From positions 163,410 to 227,409 of the forward strand of contig NZ_NKHP01000004.1 in assembly GCF_014467235.1 (NCBI RefSeq): a stretch of DNA of 64,000 nucleotides, read 5' to 3'. Under the pieces are notes generated by a model. That model did no database searches and had not been told where the DNA came from. It saw only the letters and a list, made by a program, of their open reading frames with translations. Source of the DNA: Xenorhabdus indica. Its GTDB lineage: Bacteria > Pseudomonadota > Gammaproteobacteria > Enterobacterales > Enterobacteriaceae. Below are positions 47,355 through 57,436 of the stretch, piece after piece. Position 1 is the first letter of the stretch. Each line of letters begins with the position of its first letter. A program made the position numbers and the translations under genes.

Positions 47355-49646
47355 TCAAATTTTACACGCGCCGCCTTCACAATCGGAATCAACAGATTCA
47401 ACAACTTCTTCCAAATCATCCTGAACATCTTCCGCACCATCACGGGTGTTGTGGTAATACAGTGTCTTCACACCATATTTGTAGGCGAGCAGTAAATCTT
47501 TCAGCAATTGGTTCATCGGAACTTTGCCATTAGGGAAACGCGCCGGATCATAGTTAGTATTAGCAGAAATTGATTGATCGATAAATTTCTGCATGATCCC
47601 CACCAATTGCAGATAGCCATCAACGCTAGGCATTTGCCACAGTAATTCGTAAGACCTTTTCAGGCGATCATATTCCGGTACAACCTGACGCAAGATACCG
47701 TCTTTTGATGCTTTAACACTGACGTAGCCTCGCGGTGGTTCAATACCATTAGTCGCATTGGAAATCTGCGAGGATGTTTCTGAAGGCATCAGTGCTGATA
47801 AAGTTGAGTTACGCAGACCATATTGCAGAATATCGCTACGTAGTGCTTCCCAATTCATATGCAACGGTTCGCTGGTTAACGCATCCAGTGATTTTTTATA
47901 CGTATCAATCGGCAGGATGCCCTGCGAATAAGTAGTTTCACCAAACCACGGACATGCTCCCTGCTCTTTAGCCAGCGTATTAGAAGCTTTCAGCAAATAG
48001 TACTGAATGGCTTCAAATGTTTTGTGAGTCAAGTTATTGGCACTACCGTCAGAATAACGAACACCGTTTTTCGCCAGATAGTAAGCAAAATTAATTACGC
48101 CAATGCCTAGTGTACGACGACCCATTGAACCCTGCTTGGCAGCAACAAGCGGATAGTCCTGATAATCCAGCAGAGAATCCAGTGCACGGACAGCCAAATC
48201 TGCCAATCCTTCCAACTCATCCAGATTTTTAATAGCACCAAGGTTGAAAGCAGACAACGTACACAACGCAATTTCGCCATTTTCATCGTTAATATCGTTC
48301 AACGGCTTGGTTGGCAGTGCAATTTCCAAACATAGGTTAGATTGACGAACAGGTGCAATAGCCGGATCAAACGGGCTATGTGTATTACAATGGTCAACGT
48401 TTTGGATATAAATACGTCCAGTTGAAGCACGTTCCTGCATCATCAAAGAGAACAGATCTACTGCTTTAACACGCTGTTTACGAATATCACTGTCATTTTC
48501 ATACAGAGTATACAGACGCTCAAATTCATCCTGATCAGCAAAGAAAGCGTCATACAAGCCAGGCACATCAGACGGACTAAACAGAGAAATTTCCTGCCCT
48601 TTGATCAAACGCTCATACATGAGTTTGTTGATCTGCACACCATAATCCATATGGCGAACACGGTTACCTTCAACACCACGGTTGTTTTTCAGTACCAACA
48701 AGCTTTCTACTTCCAGATGCCATAGTGGATAGAACAACGTCGCAGCACCACCACGTACCCCCCCTTGAGAACAGGATTTCACTGCTGTCTGGAAATGCTT
48801 ATAAAATGGAATACAGCCAGTATGGAAAGCTTCACCACCACGGATTGGACTACCCATTGCGCGAATACGACCAGCATTCACACCAATGCCCGCACGTTGA
48901 GAAACATATTTGACAATCGCACTGGATGTTGCATTGATAGAATCAAGGCTATCGCCACATTCAATCAGAACACAGGAACTAAATTGACGGGTTGGTGTAC
49001 GGACTCCTGCCATGATTGGCGTTGGCAACGAAATTTTAAAAGTAGAAACCGCATCATAGAAACGGCGAATATAACCCAGGCGCGTTTCTTTCGGATAAGT
49101 GGAAAACAGGCATGCCGCAACTAAAATGTATAGGAACTGAGCGCTTTCATAAATTTCGCCAGTGACACGGTTTTGTACCAGATATTTTCCTTCAAGCTGT
49201 TTAACCGCCGCATAGGAAAAATCCATATCACGCAGATGGTCAATAAAACTGTTCATTTGCTCGAATTCTTCTTTGGAATAGTCTGCGAGCAAATGTTTGT
49301 CATATTTACCTAACTCAACCATACGTACAACATGGTCATATAACGCAGGCGGCTCAAACTGACCGTAAGCCTTTTTGCGCAGGTTAAAGATGGCTAAACG
49401 AGCGGCCAGATACTGATAATCCGGAGCATCACTTGAAATCAGGTCTGCCGCGGCTTTGATCATGGTTTCATGGATATCAGATGTCTTAATGCCATCATAA
49501 AATTGAATCTGGGAACGCAGTTCTACTTGTGACACTGAGACATTTTTCAGACCTTCAGCAGCCCAGGTGACAACCCGGTGAATTTTATCAAGATCAATTT
49601 GTTCTTTATGTCCATCACGCTTGGTTACTAGCAGACTCTGGTTCAT
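47355..49646 (-). CDS. nrdA: Class Ia ribonucleotide reductase, alpha subunit
   Basis: A 763-residue catalytic subunit that reduces ribonucleoside diphosphates. The N-terminal ATP cone (LLVTKRDGHKEQIDLDKIHR) carries the activity site; active-site segments include RQFSSCVLIECGDS, NLCLEIALPT and CTLSAFNLGAI; the C-terminal CEGGACKI has the redox-shuttle cysteines. The ATG at 49646 matches the E. coli start; a frame extension to 49772 would run through the NrdR-like site. Upstream DnaA and NrdR sites indicate cell-cycle and dNTP control. Confidence 0.97.
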   Translation of the reverse strand: MNQSLLVTKRDGHKEQIDLDKIHRVVTWAAEGLKNVSVSQVELRSQIQFYDGIKTSDIHETMIKAAADLISSDAPDYQYLAARLAIFNLRKKAYGQFEPPALYDHVVRMVELGKYDKHLLADYSKEEFEQMNSFIDHLRDMDFSYAAVKQLEGKYLVQNRVTGEIYESAQFLYILVAACLFSTYPKETRLGYIRRFYDAVSTFKISLPTPIMAGVRTPTRQFSSCVLIECGDSLDSINATSSAIVKYVSQRAGIGVNAGRIRAMGSPIRGGEAFHTGCIPFYKHFQTAVKSCSQGGVRGGAATLFYPLWHLEVESLLVLKNNRGVEGNRVRHMDYGVQINKLMYERLIKGQEISLFSPSDVPGLYDAFFADQDEFERLYTLYENDSDIRKQRVKAVDLFSLMMQERASTGRIYIQNVDHCNTHSPFDPAIAPVRQSNLCLEIALPTKPLNDINDENGEIALCTLSAFNLGAIKNLDELEGLADLAVRALDSLLDYQDYPLVAAKQGSMGRRTLGIGVINFAYYLAKNGVRYSDGSANNLTHKTFEAIQYYLLKASNTLAKEQGACPWFGETTYSQGILPIDTYKKSLDALTSEPLHMNWEALRSDILQYGLRNSTLSALMPSETSSQISNATNGIEPPRGYVSVKASKDGILRQVVPEYDRLKRSYELLWQMPSVDGYLQLVGIMQKFIDQSISANTNYDPARFPNGKVPMNQLLKDLLLAYKYGVKTLYYHNTRDGAEDVQDDLEEVVESVDSDCEGGACKI

Positions 49647-49768
49647 GAGGAAATACACCTTCTCTTTTCGTATTTCACCTATAATTGCCTTTCCTGATCG
49701 TTGATAGCACGATGCCCTCAAGATGACTGAAAATCCGTTGGGAGCTAGTAGCAGTGAAACGTCCAGAA

Positions 49769-49784
49769 ACACAATATATAGGGG
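49769..49784. promoter_or_regulatory. NrdR box upstream of nrdA
   Basis: ACACAATATATAGGGG matches the NrdR palindrome (ACAC-A/T-ATATAT-GTGT) well in its left two thirds. A second box at the usual spacing was not found. Confidence 0.55.
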
Positions 49785-49854
49785 GTAAATAAAACTGTAA
49801 TAACAAGATAATGTTAATTTCGCGTTTTATCAAGTGTACAAGATCAGGAAGTTT

Positions 49855-49863
49855 TGTGGATAA
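49855..49863 (-). promoter_or_regulatory. DnaA box upstream of nrdA
   Basis: TTATCCACA on the minus strand is a perfect consensus DnaA box, about 210 bp before the nrdA ATG. The E. coli nrdA promoter is also controlled by DnaA. Confidence 0.75.
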
Positions 49864-50005
49864 CTTGAGGATTAATTTTGCCGAAAAGCCGATAACCTGC
49901 GTAGTTACTTGATGTTACTTTCGCAAACCTATCGGCAAAAACCCAAAAATAAAATCTTAAAAATAAGATCTATTTGTTGCTTTATTAATCCCTTAATTGA
50001 TTCTG

Positions 50006-50740
50006 TTAGGCTGACCGGGTATGAAGCATGTAGTTCACATCCACATTGTGTCCAAGCCGGAATTTATCTGTTAACGGATTGTAATGTAAACCGATAATAT
50101 GTTGATCTTTCAGCGAGGTTTTATCCAGCCAGCTAATTAACTCTGAAGGGCGAATAAATTTTTTCGCATCGTGTGTCCCTTTTGGCACCATATTTAAAAT
50201 ATATTCTGCACCGATGACAGCAATTAACCATGCTTTTCGATTGCGGTTAATGGTTGAAAAAAAGACATGACCACCAGGTTTAACTAATTTGGCACACGCA
50301 CGAACGACAGATTCTGGATCTGGTACATGTTCAAGCATTTCCATACAGGTTACTACATCATAGGAATGTGGATGTTGCTCAGCATGGCTTTCTACCGTTT
50401 CCTGCACATATTTAACTGATATACCAGATTCCAATGCATGCAGCCGGGCAACTTGTAGTGGTTCAAAACCCATATCCAGACCGGTCACATCCGCTCCTTC
50501 ATAAGCCATACTTTCTGATAGGATCCCACCACCGCATCCAACATCTAATACTTTCTTATCGAAAAGACCCTCAGCCCGTTGCAGGATATAGTTCAAACGC
50601 AATGGATTAATGCGGTGCAATGGTTTAAATTCACCATCAAGATCCCACCATCGGGAAGCAACAGCTTCAAATTTTTCGATTTCCTGTTGATCCACATTAG
50701 CGTGTGATTGAATGAGTGAATCGGGGGTTTTAGCGTTCAT
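50006..50740 (-). CDS. ubiG: Ubiquinone biosynthesis O-methyltransferase UbiG
   Basis: A SAM-dependent methyltransferase of 244 residues that carries out both O-methylations in ubiquinone synthesis. Motif I is [17 protein letters not shown], with [17 protein letters not shown] and the post-I acidic residue following; [15 protein letters not shown] is typical of UbiG. The ATG at 50740 matches the E. coli start (AGGAG 11 nt upstream). It is divergent from gyrA. Confidence 0.96.
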   Translation of the reverse strand: MNAKTPDSLIQSHANVDQQEIEKFEAVASRWWDLDGEFKPLHRINPLRLNYILQRAEGLFDKKVLDVGCGGGILSESMAYEGADVTGLDMGFEPLQVARLHALESGISVKYVQETVESHAEQHPHSYDVVTCMEMLEHVPDPESVVRACAKLVKPGGHVFFSTINRNRKAWLIAVIGAEYILNMVPKGTHDAKKFIRPSELISWLDKTSLKDQHIIGLHYNPLTDKFRLGHNVDVNYMLHTRSA

Positions 50741-50850
50741 CAGCAATATCGCTCCTAGGGGCTGGTTCACAGAAAATGTAACAGTATTATGGGGATGTGT
50801 GATAAGAAACCATTATACACATCTTAATCCTGAAATACCCGCATCTGGTT

Positions 50851-50879
50851 TTTATAAAACTGTCAATTTGTGGTATAAT
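50851..50879 (+). promoter_or_regulatory. gyrA promoter (extended -10)
   Basis: TGGTATAAT is an extended -10 with perfect TATAAT; the -35 (TTTATA, 17 bp upstream) is weak. Confidence 0.65.
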
Positions 50880-50919
50880 TCTAAGCCTTTGAATTCGGAG
50901 TATGAGGGACAGTGGCTCC

Positions 50920-53559
50920 ATGAGCGACATTGCCAGAGAAATCACCCCGGTCAATATCGAAGAAGAGCTGAAAAGCTCATATCTGGATTATGCGATGTCC
51001 GTTATTGTTGGACGTGCACTGCCAGATGTTCGAGATGGACTGAAGCCAGTACATCGCCGTGTACTTTTTGCGATGAATGTATTGGGAAATGATTGGAATA
51101 AACCCTATAAAAAATCTGCCCGCGTTGTTGGGGATGTGATTGGTAAATACCATCCACATGGCGACACCGCTGTTTATGACACGATTGTACGTCTGGCACA
51201 GCCATTCTCCATGCGTTACATGCTGGTTGACGGCCAGGGGAACTTCGGGTCAGTTGATGGCGATTCTGCGGCTGCGATGCGTTATACCGAAGTACGCATG
51301 GCAAAAGTAGCCCATGAATTGCTGGCGGATTTAGAAAAAGAAACTGTTGATTTTGTGCCTAACTACGATGGTACAGAGCAAATTCCCGATGTAATGCCAA
51401 CCCGTATTCCTAACTTACTTGTGAACGGTTCATCAGGGATAGCGGTCGGCATGGCGACTAACATCCCACCTCATAATATATCTGAGGTGATTGATGGCTG
51501 TCTGGCCTATATTGATGATGAAAACATCAGTATTGAAGGCCTAATGGAATATATCCCAGGGCCTGATTTCCCAACAGCGGCCATTATTAATGGGCGTCGC
51601 GGTATTCAGGAAGCCTACCGTACCGGTCGCGGTAAAATTTATATCCGTGCCCGTGCCGAAATAGAGACTGATGATAAAAATGGCCGTGAAACCATTATCG
51701 TCAGTGAAATCCCTTATCAAGTAAATAAAGCACGCCTGATCGAAAAAATCGCTGAACTGGTGAAGGAAAAGCGTATTGAAGGGATCAGTGCATTACGCGA
51801 CGAATCCGATAAAGATGGTATGCGTATCGTTATCGAAGTAAAACGCGATGCTGTCGGTGAGGTTGTCCTGAATAACTTGTATTCACTCACCCAATTGCAG
51901 GTTTCATTCGGTATCAATATGGTTGCTCTACATCAAGGACAACCTAAGCTACTTAACCTGAAAGATATTCTTTCTGCATTTGTCAGCCACCGCCGCGAAG
52001 TTGTCACTCGCAGAACAATTTTTGAACTTCGCAAAGCTCGTGACCGTGCTCATATCCTTGAGGCACTGGCTATTGCACTGGCAAATATCGATCCTGTGAT
52101 CGAACTGATCCGCCAAGCTCCAACGCCTGCTGAAGCAAAAGCAAGCCTCATTTCTCAAGCATGGGAATTAGGCAATGTTGCAGCAATGCTGGCACAGGCT
52201 GGCGATAATGCTGCACGTCCTGAATGGCTGGAGCCAGAATTTGGTATTCATGACGGTAAGTATTACCTGACCGAACAGCAGGCACAGGCCATTTTGGATC
52301 TGCGTTTACAGAAATTAACAGGTCTGGAGCATGAAAAACTGCTCGACGAATATCGTGAACTGTTGAAAGTCATTGCTGAACTGTTGTTCATTCTGGAAAG
52401 CCCGGAACGTTTGCTGGAAGTCATTCGGGAAGAGTTACTTGCGATCAAAGAACAGTACAAAGATAAACGTCGTACTGAATTGACCGAGAATTCTGCAGAT
52501 ATCAATATTGAAGACCTGATCAATCAGGAAGATGTTGTGGTAACACTATCCCATCAGGGTTACGTGAAATACCAGCCATTGTCTGATTACGAAGCACAAC
52601 GCCGTGGCGGTAAAGGTAAATCAGCAGCGCGTATCAAAGAAGAGGATTTCATTGAACGTCTGTTGGTCGCCAATACCCACGATACTATTCTTTGCTTCTC
52701 TAATAAAGGCAAGATGTATTGGCTGAAAGTTTATCAACTGCCAGAAGCCAGCCGTAGTGCCCGTGGCCGACCTATAGTTAACCTGCTGCCATTAGAACAA
52801 GACGAACGTATTACGGCCATTCTGCCTGTCCGTGAATATGAAGAAGGATTGAACATATTCATGGCGACAGCAAGTGGAGTTGTCAAGAAGACTAAACTCA
52901 GTGAGTTCAGTCGTCCGCGTAGTGCCGGTATCATTGCAGTTAATCTGAATGAGGGAGATGAGCTGATCGGCGTTGACCTCACTGATGGCAGCAACGAAGT
53001 TATGCTATTCTCTGCACAGGGTAAAGTTGTCCGCTTCCTTGAAGAAGAGGAAGAGACACTGGAAGATGGTACGGTTCGGGTGAAAGGCGTTCGCGCCATG
53101 GGGCGTACTGCAACCGGAGTCCGTGGTATCAAACTGGCGGAAGGAGATAAAGTTGTTTCCTTGATCATTCCTCGTGGAGAAGGTCAAATCCTGACAGTCA
53201 CTGAAAATGGTTATGGAAAACGTACTACCCAAAAAGAGTACCCAACGAAGTCTCGTGCAACTCAAGGCGTTATCTCTATCAAAGTCAGTGAACGTAACGG
53301 TAACGTGATTGGGGCAATTCAGGTTGAACCAACTGACCAGATCATGATGATTACTGATGCGGGAACACTGGTTCGTACTCGTGTTTCTGAAGTCAGTACT
53401 GTCGGACGTAATACTCAAGGGGTCACTTTGATCCGCACGGCAGATGATGAAAAAGTCGTTGGTTTGCAACGTGTTGCTGAACCTGATGATGAAGAGGATG
53501 GCAATACAGCAGCCTCTTCCGTCGATGAAGGAAGTAATGGATCAGAAGGTCAGGAATAA
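50920..53559 (+). CDS. gyrA: DNA gyrase subunit A
   Basis: An 879-residue type IIA topoisomerase subunit that with GyrB introduces negative supercoils. Catalytic Tyr122 is in MRYTEVRM; the quinolone region reads [20 protein letters not shown], with Thr83 and Asp87. The C-terminal beta-pinwheel carries the GyrA box QRRGGKG needed for DNA wrapping, and the protein ends in an acidic tail (EPDDEEDGN and onward). The ATG at 50920 corresponds to the E. coli start; an in-frame ATG at 50902 would add six residues. Confidence 0.98.
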   Translation: MSDIAREITPVNIEEELKSSYLDYAMSVIVGRALPDVRDGLKPVHRRVLFAMNVLGNDWNKPYKKSARVVGDVIGKYHPHGDTAVYDTIVRLAQPFSMRYMLVDGQGNFGSVDGDSAAAMRYTEVRMAKVAHELLADLEKETVDFVPNYDGTEQIPDVMPTRIPNLLVNGSSGIAVGMATNIPPHNISEVIDGCLAYIDDENISIEGLMEYIPGPDFPTAAIINGRRGIQEAYRTGRGKIYIRARAEIETDDKNGRETIIVSEIPYQVNKARLIEKIAELVKEKRIEGISALRDESDKDGMRIVIEVKRDAVGEVVLNNLYSLTQLQVSFGINMVALHQGQPKLLNLKDILSAFVSHRREVVTRRTIFELRKARDRAHILEALAIALANIDPVIELIRQAPTPAEAKASLISQAWELGNVAAMLAQAGDNAARPEWLEPEFGIHDGKYYLTEQQAQAILDLRLQKLTGLEHEKLLDEYRELLKVIAELLFILESPERLLEVIREELLAIKEQYKDKRRTELTENSADINIEDLINQEDVVVTLSHQGYVKYQPLSDYEAQRRGGKGKSAARIKEEDFIERLLVANTHDTILCFSNKGKMYWLKVYQLPEASRSARGRPIVNLLPLEQDERITAILPVREYEEGLNIFMATASGVVKKTKLSEFSRPRSAGIIAVNLNEGDELIGVDLTDGSNEVMLFSAQGKVVRFLEEEEETLEDGTVRVKGVRAMGRTATGVRGIKLAEGDKVVSLIIPRGEGQILTVTENGYGKRTTQKEYPTKSRATQGVISIKVSERNGNVIGAIQVEPTDQIMMITDAGTLVRTRVSEVSTVGRNTQGVTLIRTADDEKVVGLQRVAEPDDEEDGNTAASSVDEGSNGSEGQE

Positions 53560-53655
53560 TATTCGCCTTTTCCTGATTCATCCATAAAATTATACTCAAT
53601 GAATTTCGGATTGCAGCCAATAAAGCTGCAAATCTGAAAGACCCACAAAAGTATT

Positions 53656-53687
53656 AAAAAAGCAGGCATTTTAATGCCTGCTTTTTT
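53656..53687 (+). terminator. Intrinsic terminator of gyrA
   Basis: A 14-bp stem AAAAAGCAGGCATT / AATGCCTGCTTTTT with a 2-nt apex and T-run, about 95 bp after gyrA. Confidence 0.9.
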
Positions 53688-53799
53688 GTACCATTTTTTT
53701 CAAAGAATGCCGGATACAAAATGCTGCTTTGTATTCCCTGCTACACTAGTATATGCTGTTAACAGTTATTATTAATCACGTTTTTTATCAGGCGACCTC

Positions 53800-56688
53800 T
53801 TGAGATATCTATCTTCATTCCGAACATCACTAAAGATATCCCGCTACCTTTTTCGGGTGCTTGGTGTTATGTTATGGGCATTAGGTGCCTTATTAACCAG
53901 TTTTTATCTGGCAAATCTTTTTAATAAAGCTAAATCAGACATCCGTCAAGAATATAATTCTGATTACGATATAATGTTCTCTTATGTGCGGGAAACTACT
54001 AATACCTTACACGACCTTCAATATATGGCAGAGAAATATTTATCAGAAGAGAATAAAAAAATTCTGACTATTAACCCACCATATAATAACTCACAATTTT
54101 TGTATACGCCTCTGAATATGAACTCAAATTGTGAACTACTACGTAATGAACCTTATAATTATTTACATGCGTTAAATGATCTGTTTTTTTTCTGGAAAGA
54201 TAATGTTGTGATGCCACAGGGAGTAAATCAAATTTTTTTGATAGACGTCCAAAGTATGTGCATGGTGAATTTTCCAATTCGTGGTGCAATAACAGAACCT
54301 GATACGCTAAAAAAGATGGTTTATGAAAATTACCGCCAGTTAGTATTCCTGCAACAACAGGGAAAAGAACAGAATATCTATTGGCTTGCGGTGGGTACAA
54401 CCCCAGACAACGGTAGCTTTTATATTCTTTCCCCTATTTATAGCAATGGAAAAATGGTCGCAATGATAGGTGTCGAACAAACGCTCAAGCTGGAAACCTT
54501 TTTACAAAGACCTAATACAGATGCAACAATAACATTACTTAATCAGCATAATAAGCCTGTATTACATTATCCTTTAAAAAAGGATAATAAATCTTATCCC
54601 GTAGATTACAATATACAGATCCCTTACTTTGGCTATGATGAAGATTATAGTCACTTAGTGTTAAAGAGGCGTTTGGCTCCATCATCATTCAGTGTTATAT
54701 ATTCCTTACCTCTAAAAAATATTTTTGATGATTTCAAGTTAAAAATCATTAACAGCCTTATTTTAAATACTATCTCTGCAATTCTGATCTTTTCTTTCAT
54801 TTGGCTGTTCGAACGTAAAATGTTTTCCCCTGCTGAAAATAATGCTCTTCGCCTTGAAGAACACGAACAGTTCAATCATAAAATCGTTGCCTCTGCTCCT
54901 GTTGGCATTAGCATTTTACGGATCAGTGATGGTGCTAATATACTGAGTAATGAACTTGCGCATAACTATACTCGAATGCTGACGCTCGAAGATCAAAAAC
55001 GTATCATTGATATCATTTGTGATAAAACCAGCAGCTATATTGATATTGTTACTAGTAATAATAATCATCTACAAATTAGCTTCGTACATTCGCGTTATCG
55101 CAATGAGGAAGTGGCAATCTGTGTTCTGGTTGATATCAGTACCCGGGCTAAGATGGAGAAATCATTACAAGAGATGGCTTCAGCCGCAGAGCAAGCCAAC
55201 CAAGCGAAATCAATGTTTCTGGCAACCGTTAGCCATGAATTGAGAACACCACTATATGGCATCATTGGAAATCTGGAATTATTACAATCTTATCCATTAG
55301 CATCAGAAGCTGCACGGTTATTATCAACAATGAATAACTCTTCATCACTATTGTTGAAAATCATTAGCGATATTCTCGATTTTTCTAAAATAGAATCTAA
55401 CCAACTTAAAATTGATGTTAAAGAATTTAGCTGTAAAGAGGTCATATCACATGTAATCTCAAACTATCTTCCTCTTATAACGAAAAAAAATCTGGGATTC
55501 TACTGTTACATCAACCCAGATGTTCCTGACTATATGAATAACGATCCGGTAAGATTGCAACAAATTATTTCTAATCTACTTAATAATGCCATTAAATTTA
55601 CAGAAATTGGCTGTATTGTCATATCCGTTACAGTAAGATATGGCTACTTGTATATTAGTATTAAAGATACAGGATTAGGAATCGAACATAAATTACAAGA
55701 GCAATTGTTCGAACCATTTTTTCAGACCAGTGCCAATAAAGAGAATGCATCACAAGGAACAGGGCTAGGTTTAGCGATTTGTGAAAAACTAATTAATCTG
55801 ATGGATGGTGATATTGAATTTGTATCACAACAATACGTTGGTAGCATTTTTTCTATCCGGCTTCCTCTATATAATGCAAAATACGATAAGGAAAAATATC
55901 ATGCTAACACATTTTCTCCAAACCATATTCAACAGAAAATTATATTGGCTGTTCGAAATGATTATTTAGAAGAATATCTGTATAATCTTTTGACAAGAGC
56001 ACATTTTCAAATTACTGCGTTTAATGAAAGTCAAATCGACGGTACTGAATTATTAATCAGTGATCAACCTATTGAATTGGATATTGCCGTTCGTTATTTT
56101 ATTGAAATATCAGAGAACCATATTGGCTCACCAGAAAAGACTCAAAGTAATTACTGGTTACATAACACTTACCAAATCAGTGATTTTGTTTATTTCATTG
56201 ATGATTTGTTATCCAATAATAGTCATACACTCCAATCCCCCGTTTCGGAAAACTCTATCAAAACAGATGATAGATTAAATTCAATTAAAGTTTTAGTTGT
56301 TGATGATCATCCCATCAATCGTCATTTATTGGTCGAACAATTAAATTCTCTAGGATTCAAGACAGAAATGGCCAACGATGGTATAGATGCGATTGAACAT
56401 CTGGAAAATAATACAACCGATATTATTCTGACAGATGTTAATATGCCAAATATGGATGGATATGAATTCACAAAATATTTAAGAAATAAAGGGTATAATA
56501 AACCAATTATTGGTGTCACAGCTAATGCAATGGCAGAAGAAAGACAACGTTGTGTGGATGTCGGTATGGATTATTGTCTATTGAAACCTGTATCACTAAC
56601 AAAACTGAAGGATACATTAATAGAATATTTACCTGAAAGATACCAGACAGTAGTTCATCAACAAGGAAAAAAGCCTCTAAAAGCATAA
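53800..56688 (+). CDS. rcsC: Hybrid sensor histidine kinase RcsC
   Basis: A 962-residue inner-membrane sensor of envelope stress. Two membrane helices (about residues 15-40 and 330-350) flank a periplasmic domain; then come a PAS-like region (EEHEQFNHKIVASAPVGISIL), the H-box SHELRTPLYG, the ATPase motifs NLLNNAIKFT and GTGLGLAICEKL, an RcsC-specific ABL domain and a C-terminal receiver with DVNMPNMDGYEF. The start is TTG, as in E. coli rcsC, with an identical opening (YLSSFRTSLKISRY). It converges with rcsB-rcsD. Confidence 0.95.
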   Translation: MRYLSSFRTSLKISRYLFRVLGVMLWALGALLTSFYLANLFNKAKSDIRQEYNSDYDIMFSYVRETTNTLHDLQYMAEKYLSEENKKILTINPPYNNSQFLYTPLNMNSNCELLRNEPYNYLHALNDLFFFWKDNVVMPQGVNQIFLIDVQSMCMVNFPIRGAITEPDTLKKMVYENYRQLVFLQQQGKEQNIYWLAVGTTPDNGSFYILSPIYSNGKMVAMIGVEQTLKLETFLQRPNTDATITLLNQHNKPVLHYPLKKDNKSYPVDYNIQIPYFGYDEDYSHLVLKRRLAPSSFSVIYSLPLKNIFDDFKLKIINSLILNTISAILIFSFIWLFERKMFSPAENNALRLEEHEQFNHKIVASAPVGISILRISDGANILSNELAHNYTRMLTLEDQKRIIDIICDKTSSYIDIVTSNNNHLQISFVHSRYRNEEVAICVLVDISTRAKMEKSLQEMASAAEQANQAKSMFLATVSHELRTPLYGIIGNLELLQSYPLASEAARLLSTMNNSSSLLLKIISDILDFSKIESNQLKIDVKEFSCKEVISHVISNYLPLITKKNLGFYCYINPDVPDYMNNDPVRLQQIISNLLNNAIKFTEIGCIVISVTVRYGYLYISIKDTGLGIEHKLQEQLFEPFFQTSANKENASQGTGLGLAICEKLINLMDGDIEFVSQQYVGSIFSIRLPLYNAKYDKEKYHANTFSPNHIQQKIILAVRNDYLEEYLYNLLTRAHFQITAFNESQIDGTELLISDQPIELDIAVRYFIEISENHIGSPEKTQSNYWLHNTYQISDFVYFIDDLLSNNSHTLQSPVSENSIKTDDRLNSIKVLVVDDHPINRHLLVEQLNSLGFKTEMANDGIDAIEHLENNTTDIILTDVNMPNMDGYEFTKYLRNKGYNKPIIGVTANAMAEERQRCVDVGMDYCLLKPVSLTKLKDTLIEYLPERYQTVVHQQGKKPLKA

Positions 56689-56725
56689 CCAATTGGATTA
56701 GATGATAGTGCTTATTTTATAATAT

Positions 56726-56753
56726 AAGATCGGTAATCTTAATCACCGATCTT
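56726..56753. terminator. Hairpin between rcsC and rcsB
   Basis: A perfect 9-bp stem AAGATCGGT / ACCGATCTT with a 10-nt loop between the convergent genes; no T-run. Confidence 0.55.
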
Positions 56754-56777
56754 ACACTCAGAAAAGATAACTATTGG

Positions 56778-57428
56778 TTATTTAATCATATCATTATCAA
56801 TAGTGACTGAAGATAAATAATTAAGTAATGCAATATCGTTATCAACTCCCAGTTTGATCATCGCTGATTTTTTCTGACTACTAATGGTTTTTATACTGCG
56901 ATTAAGCTTCTTAGCAATATCTGTAACGAGAAGGCCTTCAGCAAATAAACGCAGTACTTCACTCTCTTTCGGAGATAAACGTTTATCTCCATAACCGTTA
57001 GCATTAACTTTCTCCAACAATTTAGAAACACTTTCAGGAGTAAATTTCTTCCCTTTTTGCAGTGCAGTAAGTGCCTTAGGTAAATCTGTTGGTGCTCCCT
57101 GTTTTAACACAATCCCCTCAATATCAAGTTCAAGTACTGCACTTAAAATAGCCGGATTATTATTCATCGTAAGAACGATGATAGCCAGTGTCGGATAATG
57201 GCGTTTAATATATTTTATCAGGGTGATGCCATCACCATATTTGTCGCCGGGCATTGACAAATCCGTTATGAGAACATCTGCTTCTATATGTGGCAAACTA
57301 TTAATCAGTGTAGTCGAATTTTCAAACTCACCGACAACATTAATCCACTCAATTTGTTCAAGTGACTTGCGGATGCCAAATAAAACAATGGGATGGTCAT
57401 CAGCAATAATGACATTAAGGTTATTCAT
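56778..57428 (-). CDS. rcsB: Response regulator RcsB
   Basis: A 216-residue NarL-type regulator. The receiver domain has the acidic pair Asp10/Asp11 and phospho-acceptor Asp56 (LITDLSMPG); the LuxR-type helix-turn-helix is near residues 150-205 (LSPKESEVLRLFAEGLLVTD, then KLNRSIKTISSQK). It controls capsule, motility and envelope genes with partners such as RcsA. It starts 8 bp after rcsD, so the two are translated together. Confidence 0.97.
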   Translation of the reverse strand: MNNLNVIIADDHPIVLFGIRKSLEQIEWINVVGEFENSTTLINSLPHIEADVLITDLSMPGDKYGDGITLIKYIKRHYPTLAIIVLTMNNNPAILSAVLELDIEGIVLKQGAPTDLPKALTALQKGKKFTPESVSKLLEKVNANGYGDKRLSPKESEVLRLFAEGLLVTDIAKKLNRSIKTISSQKKSAMIKLGVDNDIALLNYLSSVTIDNDMIK

Positions 57429-57436
57429 ATTATTGG

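Noticed and set aside
51166..51168. GyrA Thr83 as a quinolone-resistance mutation
   Set aside because: Thr at this position is the normal residue in some species, and common resistance changes here are to Leu, Ile or similar; kept only as a low-interest note.
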